Shown in pieces: positions 31,680 to 38,811 of a DNA stretch of 39,032 bases. Position 1 is the first letter of the stretch, and every line of letters begins with the position of its first letter. The stretch covers positions 1-39,032 of the forward strand of contig NZ_PHSN01000029.1 in the NCBI RefSeq assembly GCF_002871005.1, in the 5' to 3' direction. Below the pieces are notes generated by a model, which made no database searches, was not told the origin of the DNA, and worked only from the letters and a program-made list of their open reading frames with translations. Both the position numbers and the translations under genes were made by a program. The stretch comes from Acidimangrovimonas sediminis. GTDB lineage: Bacteria > Pseudomonadota > Alphaproteobacteria > Rhodobacterales > Rhodobacteraceae.

Positions 31680-33767
31680 ATGCCCCACAGCCTCGACCAA
31701 CTCCTGCCCTCACTCCAGTCGCTTGGCGTCTGGTCCTACTGGATCACCGGCTTCGGCTCCCTGCTGGAAGGGTTCTTTGCGACCGGCATCATCGCCCCCG
31801 GAACGCTGATGGTCGATGCCGCCGGGATCCTCGCGCAGAGGGGTTACCTCGACGTCTTCGATCTGTTCTGGTTCGTGGCGATCGGGTCGATCCTCGGCGG
31901 CGAGTTGAGCTACTGGACGGGGCGCTGGAGCAGCGGGTGGCTTTTCGCCCGCTTCGATCCGGAGACGTCCCGAACCTTCCGGCGCGCCCGGGACCTGTTC
32001 GTGCGCCGCGGCGGCGTCGCGCTCGGTATCGGGCGCTTCCTTGGCCCGGTCGCGGGGTTCGTGCCCCTGGCGGCGGCCCTTGCCGGGATGAAGCCGCGCC
32101 GGTTCCGGATTTGGAACGCTCTAGGGGCGCTGCCCTATGCCGCCGCCCATCTCGCACTGGGATATTTCTTCGGCAACGTGCTGACCCGGATGGGTCCTCT
32201 GGCGACCCGGGCGCTGCTGTTTGCCGCGGGGGCCGCGCTTCTGCTGGGGGTGATCCTCCATATCGTGATCCGGATCGAGCGGCGCCTGCCGACGCTTCTG
32301 CTGTTCGGGCGCGCCTTGATGGACACTCTCGGCAGCACGACGACGGTCCGCGCGTTGCGTGCCCGTCATCCACGCCTTGGGGACTTTCTGGCCGGACGGT
32401 TCGACACGCGCCGCGCGAGCGGCCTGCCCGCGACCCTGCTTGCCATCGCCTTCGCCTACGTGCTGTTCATCTATCTCGGCAGCGTGCTGGATTTCCTCAT
32501 GCTGCCTTCGGTCGTGCGTATGGACCACAACGTCGCGGCGCTGATGCTGGCCCTCCGGGATCCGCGCCTCATCGCGCTCGCAGCCTACGTCACGGCCTTC
32601 GGGATCTGGCAGGCAGTCTCTATCGTCCTCATTGCGGCGGGCGCAGCCTTGTGGCTTGGTGGCCGGCGCCCGCTGGTGCTGGGGCTGCTCACCTCGATTG
32701 CAGGCAACGTGGTGACCGTGGCGCTCCTGAAACTCGCCTTTCACCGTGCCCGCCCGCCGATAGGGTATTTCGTCGAGACGAGCGGCAGTTTTCCAAGCGG
32801 GCACGCCGCGATCTCGGTCGCCTGCTACGGCATGCTCGCCTATATCGCGTGGCGCGTGCGGATGGTGGGCCCGATCCTGGCCACGCTCGCAGGCCTCGTG
32901 ATCGCCTTCCTGATCGGGCTGAGCCGGATCTACCTGATCGAGCATTACCTGAGCGACGTTCTGAACGGCTATCTCGTTGGTACGCTCTGGCTGGTGATCG
33001 GGGTGTCGGTGGCCGAATGGCTACATGCGCGCACGATCCTCCGAGGCGGCCCCCCTGTCGTGGCGAAATCCCCGCGGCGGGTCTTCAGCGGGATTCTGGT
33101 CGTGGCGCTGGCGGGATGCGGCCTTGTCTCGGCGACCTACCAAAAGCCGCTCAAGCAACCACCCTCGCCTGGCGGGCCGGCGATGCTGCGGGATGTGGGG
33201 ACCTTCTTCGCGACCAACGGCAACCCGGCAATCGTCTACAGCATCGACGGCTACCCTCTGGCGCCGGTGAACCTGCTTGTTCTCGCCCGCAACAAGGCGG
33301 CACTGGAGGCTGCGCTCACCAGGAGCGGCTATGCCCCGGTCGCAAGCCCGACGCCAGGCCATGTGCTGCACGCCACGCTTGCGGAGCTGTTCGACAAACC
33401 CGATCCGCGCGCCCCGACCATCCCGGCTTTCTGGAACCAGACAGCGAACGCGCTGGTCTACGTAGGTCTATCAAACCCCGCAAATGGCGAGGCACGACAC
33501 CTCGTGCGCATCTGGCCGACCCGCTGGCGGGACGCCGCGGGAGAAAAGGTCTTCGTCGTGACCGCCACACGTGACGACGCGCGCCCCTGGGATCCGGCAG
33601 AGAAGCTCTCGCCGGACGTCGATACCGACCGAAAGGTCCTTTCCGCCGCGCTCGTCGCGCATGGCGGGGCAGTGCGGAAAGGCACGGCCAGACTCCCGCA
33701 GGCAGCCGTTGCCGCCCCCCACCGCTGGCACACCGACGGCGGCGCGGCGGTGCTGTCGCTGCCCTGA
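31680..33767 (+). CDS. DedA-PAP2-LssY fusion membrane protein
   Basis: A 695-residue three-domain protein. Residues 1-210 are a DedA/VTT domain (LLEGFFATGIIAPGTLMVDA, FLGPVAGFVPLAAALAGM). About 230-445 is a PAP2 lipid-phosphatase domain with all three motifs: KLAFHRARP (near 350), FPSGHA (near 372) and SRIYLIEHYLSD (near 415). About 450-695 is an LssY-like C-terminal domain, preceded by one more hydrophobic segment. DedA proteins move polyprenyl phosphates or phospholipids across the membrane, and PAP2 enzymes remove phosphate from isoprenyl or phosphatidyl diphosphates, so the fusion may couple dephosphorylation with flipping. The start at 31680 follows a weak GCAGGACG site. Confidence 0.92.
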   Translation: MPHSLDQLLPSLQSLGVWSYWITGFGSLLEGFFATGIIAPGTLMVDAAGILAQRGYLDVFDLFWFVAIGSILGGELSYWTGRWSSGWLFARFDPETSRTFRRARDLFVRRGGVALGIGRFLGPVAGFVPLAAALAGMKPRRFRIWNALGALPYAAAHLALGYFFGNVLTRMGPLATRALLFAAGAALLLGVILHIVIRIERRLPTLLLFGRALMDTLGSTTTVRALRARHPRLGDFLAGRFDTRRASGLPATLLAIAFAYVLFIYLGSVLDFLMLPSVVRMDHNVAALMLALRDPRLIALAAYVTAFGIWQAVSIVLIAAGAALWLGGRRPLVLGLLTSIAGNVVTVALLKLAFHRARPPIGYFVETSGSFPSGHAAISVACYGMLAYIAWRVRMVGPILATLAGLVIAFLIGLSRIYLIEHYLSDVLNGYLVGTLWLVIGVSVAEWLHARTILRGGPPVVAKSPRRVFSGILVVALAGCGLVSATYQKPLKQPPSPGGPAMLRDVGTFFATNGNPAIVYSIDGYPLAPVNLLVLARNKAALEAALTRSGYAPVASPTPGHVLHATLAELFDKPDPRAPTIPAFWNQTANALVYVGLSNPANGEARHLVRIWPTRWRDAAGEKVFVVTATRDDARPWDPAEKLSPDVDTDRKVLSAALVAHGGAVRKGTARLPQAAVAAPHRWHTDGGAAVLSLP

Positions 33768-33795
33768 GCGCGCAGGGAAAGGGCACAGGCGGCCA

Positions 33796-33811
33796 CTTAC
33801 CGATCCGTATG
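33796..33811. promoter_or_regulatory. Operator-like site 3 (CTTACCGATCCGTATG)
   Basis: Located 138 bases before the first COG4705-type gene. It shares C-TAC, a central T, CGTA and a final G with site 2 (34825-34840) and site 1 (31545-31560), the same spacing throughout. Suggested binding site for the adjacent OmpR-family regulator. Confidence 0.45.
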
Positions 33812-33948
33812 CTGGCAGACAACGGGCCGACAATCGCAGTTGCGATCAGGTCGACAGCGCGCGTGTCCATCGCGCGTTTCGCCCCCCGCGCCACGCAACG
33901 ACGCGGCGCGGACCTCACAACCTGTCCGACCCAAGGAAACGCATTCGA

Positions 33949-34773
33949 ATGGCCATCTCCTCCACCACCGATGCACGCTTCGAGATCGAGACCCACAAAA
34001 GGGCCCAAGAAGGCCCGGTCTACAATCGCGTGCCGCAGGTCACCTGGGATTTCTGGGTGATCAAGCTGCTCGCCGTCACCGTCGGAGAAACAGCCGCCGA
34101 CTTCATCAACCAGTCGCTGGGCCTCGGCCTGTCGATGACCTCGCTGCTGATGAGCGGCTTCCTCGTCCTCGCGCTGATCTGGCAGTTCCGACAAAAGCGG
34201 TACGTCCCCGCTGTCTACTGGACCGCTGTCGTGCTGATCAGCGTGGTCGGCACGCTGATCTCGGACAACCTCGTCGACAACCTCGGATATGCGCTGAGCA
34301 CGACGACCACGGTCTTCGGGATCGCGCTCGCCGCCGTCTTCGCCGGTTGGTACGCTCTCGAGAAGACGCTGTCGATCCACACGATCTACACCTTCCGGCG
34401 CGAGGCCTTCTACTGGCTCGCCATTCTCTTCACCTTCGCGCTCGGCACCTCGGCGGGTGACCAGCTGTCCGAGGGTCTGCAACTGGGCTACCTGCTGTCC
34501 GCCTTCATCTACGCCGGGGTCATCGCGGCGATCGCGGTGGTGTTCTTCGCCGGCAAGATGAACGGCATCCTGGCCTTCTGGCTGTGCTACATCCTGACCC
34601 GCCCGGCGGGCGCCTCCATCGGCGACTATCTCTCGCAGCCGGTGCCGGACGGCGGCCTCGGACTGGGCACGGTGATCACCAGTCTGATCTTCCTCGCCGC
34701 GATCGTCGTGACGGTGGTCTACATGTCGGTAAGCCACGATGGCGACGAGCTTCGCGACGACACGGCGGCCTGA
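33949..34773 (+). CDS. COG4705-type membrane protein with four G-x4-D motifs (paralogue 1)
   Basis: A 274-residue polytopic membrane protein of an uncharacterised family (COG4705-like). About eight hydrophobic segments follow a charged N-terminus. Four motifs of the form Gly-x4-Asp stand at 46-51 (GETAAD), 101-106 (GTLISD), 166-171 (GTSAGD) and 221-226 (GASIGD), spaced 55, 65 and 55 residues, each after an aromatic-containing helix. This points to a duplicated two-motif unit of ~120 residues. Conserved membrane Asp residues suggest ion or lipid-headgroup handling, but the function is unknown. A close paralogue follows after 164 bases. The start at 33949 follows AAGGAAACGCATTCG. Confidence 0.88.
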   Translation: MAISSTTDARFEIETHKRAQEGPVYNRVPQVTWDFWVIKLLAVTVGETAADFINQSLGLGLSMTSLLMSGFLVLALIWQFRQKRYVPAVYWTAVVLISVVGTLISDNLVDNLGYALSTTTTVFGIALAAVFAGWYALEKTLSIHTIYTFRREAFYWLAILFTFALGTSAGDQLSEGLQLGYLLSAFIYAGVIAAIAVVFFAGKMNGILAFWLCYILTRPAGASIGDYLSQPVPDGGLGLGTVITSLIFLAAIVVTVVYMSVSHDGDELRDDTAA

Positions 34774-34824
34774 CACCGCACACGGGGGTGGCTTCCCGCC
34801 GCCCCCGGAATTGCGCACATCATT

Positions 34825-34840
34825 CTTACCATTTCGTAAG
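34825..34840. promoter_or_regulatory. Operator-like site 2 (CTTACCATTTCGTAAG)
   Basis: An inverted repeat CTTAC-N6-GTAAG, 98 bases before the second COG4705-type gene. It agrees with site 1 at 13 of 16 positions (CATACGCTTTCGTAAG). Suggested to be bound by the two-component regulator encoded nearby. Confidence 0.55.
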
Positions 34841-34937
34841 CTCACACCCTCGTCATCTCGCAGCTGCAGAAATGACGCTAGGCAGGGGGTCTGGCCAAGC
34901 CACGGATCCCCTCCCTTCCTCTTCCAAGGACCGTCCG

Positions 34938-35729
34938 ATGACCGAGACCGCCGCCCTTTACGCCCCCGCTGACAGGACAGGCCGCAGCCCATACTCGAAG
35001 GTGCCGCAGGTGGCGGCGATCTTCTGGGTTGTGAAGATCCTGACCACGGGGATGGGCGAGACGACATCGGATTTCCTGGCCCACAACATAGACCCGCCGG
35101 TGGCCGTGCTGATCGGTTTCGCCGGCCTCGTCGCCGCGCTGGCGCTGCAACTGGCGGCGCCGCGCTACAATGCCTGGATCTACTGGCTGGCCGTGGTGAT
35201 GGTCAGCGTCTTCGGCACCATGGCCGCGGATGTGCTGCACGTGGGCCTCGGCGTGCCCTATGTCGTCTCCACCCCGTTCTTTGCCGCCGCGCTGGCGGTG
35301 ATCCTGTGGCTCTGGCACCGGACCGAGGGGACATTGGCCATTCATTCGATCCGCTCGCGGCGGCGGGAAGTGTTCTACTGGGCCACGGTACTGGCGACCT
35401 TCGCCCTCGGCACCGCGGCGGGCGACATGACGGCGACCAGCCTGCATCTCGGCTATCTCGATTCCGGTGTCCTCTTTGCCGCGCTGATCGTCCTTCCCGC
35501 GCTCGCCTATTGGCAGTTCGGCCTGCCCGAGGTGCCCGCGTTCTGGACCGCCTATATCCTGACCCGCCCCCTCGGGGCCTCCTTCGCCGATTGGATGGGG
35601 GTGAACCATGAGCGCGGCGGTCTCGACTGGGGGACCGGACCGGTGAGCCTCGGCCTCTTCGTCCTGATCCTGCTCTTCGTCGGATATCTCGCGAGGACCC
35701 GTGCCGATGTGGAGCCGGAGCGCCCGTGA
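34938..35729 (+). CDS. COG4705-type membrane protein with four G-x4-D motifs (paralogue 2)
   Basis: A 263-residue paralogue of the preceding protein. The motifs are at 40-45 (GETTSD), 93-98 (GTMAAD), 158-163 (GTAAGD) and 213-218 (GASFAD), spaced 53, 65 and 55 residues. Shared blocks are KVPQVAAIFWVVK, REVFYWATVLATFALGTAAG and AYILTRPLGASFADW. The two proteins differ mostly in loops, so they may form a heteromer. The start at 34938 follows CCAAGGACCGTCCG. The stand-alone DedA gene begins 35 bases after it ends, so those two are probably co-transcribed. Confidence 0.88.
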   Translation: MTETAALYAPADRTGRSPYSKVPQVAAIFWVVKILTTGMGETTSDFLAHNIDPPVAVLIGFAGLVAALALQLAAPRYNAWIYWLAVVMVSVFGTMAADVLHVGLGVPYVVSTPFFAAALAVILWLWHRTEGTLAIHSIRSRRREVFYWATVLATFALGTAAGDMTATSLHLGYLDSGVLFAALIVLPALAYWQFGLPEVPAFWTAYILTRPLGASFADWMGVNHERGGLDWGTGPVSLGLFVLILLFVGYLARTRADVEPERP

Positions 35730-35763
35730 GCGGAATGCGGGACCAGTTCAGACGGAGCGGAGC

Positions 35764-36405
35764 ATGACCGGATCCCTGACCGCGGCCCTCGCCGGCCTGA
35801 TCACCGCCGCGATCGGCGCGCTCGGCTACGGCGGCGTGGCGCTGCTGATGGCGGTCGAATCCGCCTGCATCCCGATCCCGTCCGAGGTGATCATGCCCTT
35901 CGCCGGCTACCTCGTCTCGACCGGGCGTTTCTCGCTCGTCGCGGTGGCGACGGCGGGGGCTCTGGGCTGCAACGCGGGCTCGACCCTGGCCTATCTCGTC
36001 GGCGCCCGGGGCGGGCGCCCGGCAGTGGAGCGATGGGGGCGCTACGTCTTCCTCAGCCAGCGCGAGCTTGACTTGGCAGAGCGGTTCTTTGCCCGCTACG
36101 GCAGCCTTGCTGTGTTCCTCTCGCGCCTCCTGCCGCTGGTGCGCACCTTCATCTCGCTGCCCGCGGGGATCGGGCGGATGAACTTCGTCCGCTTCCAGAT
36201 CTACACCTTCCTCGGGTCCTGGCCCTTCTGCTTCACGCTGGCCTATGCCGGGATGAAACTGGGACAGGCCTGGGACAGGAGCCCCGCCTTGCACCGGGTC
36301 ATGCACCTGCTCGACGGCGCCGTCGTACTGGCGCTCCTCGCCGGGCTGATCTGGCTCGTCGCGCGGCTAAGGGCAAGATTGCGTTTCCGCGGGCGCAGAT
36401 CCTAG
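35764..36405 (+). CDS. DedA-family membrane protein
   Basis: A 213-residue DedA protein. Features are MAVESACIPIPSEVIMPFAG (with the conserved Glu and P-S-E), GCNAGSTLAYLVGARGG and FLSRLLPLVRTFISLPAGIG, the re-entrant arginine motif. DedA proteins include the undecaprenyl-phosphate translocase UptA. The stop codon TAG is made of TA from the target and the first G of the IS5-type element inserted here. Removing the element restores TAA, so the insertion did not change the protein. It is a second DedA domain in the module, beside the fusion protein. Confidence 0.93.
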   Translation: MTGSLTAALAGLITAAIGALGYGGVALLMAVESACIPIPSEVIMPFAGYLVSTGRFSLVAVATAGALGCNAGSTLAYLVGARGGRPAVERWGRYVFLSQRELDLAERFFARYGSLAVFLSRLLPLVRTFISLPAGIGRMNFVRFQIYTFLGSWPFCFTLAYAGMKLGQAWDRSPALHRVMHLLDGAVVLALLAGLIWLVARLRARLRFRGRRS

Positions 36406-37301
36406 GGTCAGAACCCATTGATCGGCTTGTGAACTCGGTGCCTCTGTGCTTCACGCCCCCGAACTGATGCGGGCCTGACGAGCACACTCTTATGGCTGAC
36501 CGATGAGCAGATGGCGTGGCTTCAGCCTTTCTTTCCAAAGAGCCGCGGCAAGCCGCAGGTCGATGATCGACGCGTTTTGAGCGGAATAGTCTTCATCAAA
36601 CGCAATGGCTTGCGGTGGTGCGATGCGCCCAAGGAATATGGCTCGCACAAGACGCTCTACAACTGCTGCAAGCGCTGGAACGACGTGGGTGTGTTCGCCA
36701 GGATCTTCGAAGGATTGGCCGCGGAGGCGGCAAAGCAGGCGGCGATCATGATTGATGCGACCTATCTCAAGGCGCACCGCACGGCTTCGAACTTACGGTT
36801 GAAAAAGGGGGGCGTGGCAGGCTGATTGAGCGGGCGAAGGGTGGCATGCACGCCAAGCTGCATGCCGTCACGGACGCCGGGGATCGGCCGATCCGGTTCT
36901 TCATGACCGCTGGCCAGGTCAGTGATTACGCCGGCGCGACGGCATTGCTGAGCAGCCTGCCCGAGGCCGAATGGCTGTTGGCCGATCGGGGCTATGACGC
37001 CGACTGGCATCATGAAGCCTTGCAAGACAAGGGCATCAAGCCCTGCATCCCGGGCCGAAAATCCCGCAGCAAGCCCGTCAAATACGACAAGCGCCGCTAC
37101 AAGCGGCGCAACCGGATCGTGATCAAGTTCGGCAAGCTCACGGACTGGCCAATCGTCGGGAAAACAGTCCTCCAGACTGTCTTCTGATCCTCTTCATATG
37201 TTGCGACTCGCTGCGACAGGTGCCCGAAGGTCTTTCTGTCCGCCGTAGCCCTCGCCGCCACCGTCATTTTCTGGCTATGAGACGAGAACGAGGCCTGACC
37301 C
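36405..37301 (+). mobile_element. IS5-family (IS427-like) insertion sequence
   Basis: An element of 897 bases bounded by GGGTCAG (left) and its complement CTGACCC (right), flanked on both sides by the dinucleotide TA (36403-36404 and 37302-37303) as a target duplication. Removing it joins the DedA codon for Ser to TAAGGC, giving a natural stop. It encodes a two-frame transposase. Two-base TA duplication and the frame arrangement are typical for the IS427 subgroup. Confidence 0.85.
36478..37279 (+). pseudogene. IS5-family transposase, two frames, C-terminus interrupted
   Basis: Frame one (LTDEQMAWLQPFFPKSRGKP to LKKGGVAG, stop at 36823) holds the N-terminus and the first Asp (AAIMIDATYLKAHR). 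A run of A and G at 36802-36812 would allow a -1 shift into frame two (GRLIERAKGGMHAKLHAVTD), which carries EWLLADRGYDAD and RRYKRRNRIVIKFGKL. The usual C-terminal VATRCDRCPKVFLSAVALAA follows in the same frame, but 48 bases with a TGA stop (37185) intervene. At 36478, where ATG is expected before AGCACACTCTT, the codon is ACG. Activity is doubtful. Confidence 0.75.
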
Positions 37302-37848
37302 TAAGGCACATGGTCAAGCTCGAACCCTTCGGCCGGGGAGCAACCTCAACGAGGGCTATCTTGGTGTTCCCGAAGAGTGTCATCGCCGTCTGAGAGAGCA
37401 GGGGGCCCGGAACGATAGGTCGTCAGGATCCTGCTTGCACGGTCGAGCGCAGGCCCCGTAATCGCGGCGATCTGCTGCACTGTCGCGCCAGCTGCGGCCA
37501 GGAGTGTCAGGGCCGTGTCGCGAGTGTCATGGACATGACGGCAGGCCTCTTTCTCCTTCCCTGGCATCTCCTTCATGGGCTCGCGTAGAAGCCCGCCGCA
37601 TCCATGTGAGCGCACCAAGCCTTCGAGGGCGCCTTGTCGCCCTTCGCGGTGATCTACGGCTTGCCGCCAGGGCGGGCCCACGCCCGGCCGGCTATGGCGA
37701 CCTTTGGGCCAGTCTAAGATCCGCGAACGGCGTGGTGTCCGACCCAGAGGTCTGGAACTGCACGGCGATGGCACATGGCGCAGATGCCTTTGGCACCAAG
37801 CTTCCCGACTATCGTTCCACCGCCCGAGCCAGAGGTTTCTTCAAACCG
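37302..37848. other. Right junction: integrase remnant and unrecognised sequence
   Basis: No intact gene. 37340-37690 is the right integrase remnant (separate entry). On the plus strand, about 37690-37850 reads GYGDLWASLRSANGVVSDPE, then DAFGTKLPDYRSTARARGFF. This looks protein-like but matches nothing I know and runs into the end of the oxidoreductase gene on the other strand. It may be a leftover gene fragment of the chromosome or of the element. Confidence 0.45.
37340..37690 (-). pseudogene. Tyrosine integrase remnant (right copy)
   Basis: On the minus strand, one frame gives SKAWCAHMDAAGFYASP, similar to SKARRARTDTAGFYDKPS of the left copy. A second frame gives HDTRDTALTLLAAAGATVQQ and IAAITGPALDRASRILTTYR, the C-terminal catalytic region, and a third gives SQTAMTLFGNTKIA, equivalent to the left copy's SQAAMALFENAEG. 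Several frameshifts and an in-frame stop make it a pseudogene. The nucleotides around 37587-37650 match 27873-27940 closely (shared GAAGCCCGC, AGCCTTCGA, CGCCTTGTCG). Confidence 0.8.
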
Positions 37849-38811
37849 TCACGGCTTCCCACGCAGCATTTCCTCGACGAGACGCTGCACATGCAGTGCC
37901 TCTTGCGGCGTTGCCAGCCGATGGGGCCGGCCTGACAGACAGGACAGCAAATCGTCAAGCTGAGCCTTCAGCGCAACGGCACGGCGTTCTCCCGGCAGGA
38001 AAGCCACGTCGATGAATTCAGTCCCCTGCGAGACGGATTCCTCCGAGAAGTTGCTGACACGATGGCTGGCCCGGCTGCCCTTCACGGTGAATTCCTGCCG
38101 ATCCGGTTGCGCGCCGCCGACCGTTGCGAGAATGGACACCGGCAGGCCATGGGCGTTTTCCAGCCGGGCGAGGAGCGCGGTTTCGCAGAGCGCCGGGTCG
38201 TTAGGGTAGGAGGGGCGGGCCCAGGTCACTGACAGGGGCCCGAGGAGGCGCTGGCTGAAGAACAGGAAATGCGACAGCACCTCACGGGTCATGCCGCCCT
38301 CGGCACGAAAGCGCAGCCAGTCGGCAGCCTGCTGCCAGGCGCGCGGCCAGGCGGCATAGGTCACGACCATGTCGACGCCGGCCAGATCCCCCATCTCGCC
38401 CGCGTCCGCGGCCCTGGAGATATTCGCAAGCGCCGCGCCGGCGGCCTGGGTGAAGTTCACTGCGGCAGGGACGCCGCTGGCCTCCAGCCCTGCCACCAGC
38501 GCCTCGCTTTCGGCCACGTCCACGCCCAGCGGCTTTTCCAGGAACACGGCCTTGCCGGCGGCAGCGGCTGTGAGGGCGTAGGCCTTGCGCGGCTTGGGCG
38601 GGCAGGAGAGATAGACCAGATCAGCGGCGGCGATGGCCTCTTCCGCCGAGTCCACCAGCCGCGCACCCGGCGCCATCTCCTGCGCCGCCGCGCGGGCCGC
38701 CGGATCGGGATCCCAGAGCGCCACGGGCGCGTAGCCTTCGTGCAGGAGCATGTGTTCGAGCATCCGCCGCCCCATGATCCCCAGTCCGATGATCGCTGTC
38801 TTCACCGCCAT
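37849..38811 (-). CDS. Gfo/Idh/MocA-family oxidoreductase
   Basis: A 320-residue NAD(P)-dependent oxidoreductase. The N-terminal Rossmann fold has IIGLGIMGRRMLEHML. Next are LVYLSCPPKPRKAYALTAAA and the family signature FLEKPLGVDVAESEALVAG with EKP. The C-terminal half is the beta-sheet substrate domain. The substrate is probably a sugar, polyol or related compound; context gives no clue. The start at 38811 follows AGGAGCGGAC; an upstream in-frame ATG at 38982 would add a poor 57-residue stretch. Confidence 0.9.
   Translation of the reverse strand: MAVKTAIIGLGIMGRRMLEHMLLHEGYAPVALWDPDPAARAAAQEMAPGARLVDSAEEAIAAADLVYLSCPPKPRKAYALTAAAAGKAVFLEKPLGVDVAESEALVAGLEASGVPAAVNFTQAAGAALANISRAADAGEMGDLAGVDMVVTYAAWPRAWQQAADWLRFRAEGGMTREVLSHFLFFSQRLLGPLSVTWARPSYPNDPALCETALLARLENAHGLPVSILATVGGAQPDRQEFTVKGSRASHRVSNFSEESVSQGTEFIDVAFLPGERRAVALKAQLDDLLSCLSGRPHRLATPQEALHVQRLVEEMLRGKP

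Larger units (their letters stand above)
27670..37700. mobile_element. Probable decayed integrative element at tRNA-Arg
   Basis: The interval starts at tRNA-Arg and is bounded by remnants of the same kind of tyrosine integrase at about 27788-28155 and 37340-37690, both on the minus strand. It contains an IS3 remnant, an IS5-family element and a coherent seven-gene membrane/regulatory module. I do not find a copy of the tRNA 3' end at the right boundary, so the att site pair is not demonstrated. Alternatively, two successive insertions left the two integrase scars. Confidence 0.5.

Noticed and set aside
37302-37848. A right-hand att site repeating the end of tRNA-Arg
   Set aside because: I looked for TTCGAATCGCTCCGGGTGCG and shorter parts; no convincing copy was seen, so the island boundary remains inferred.
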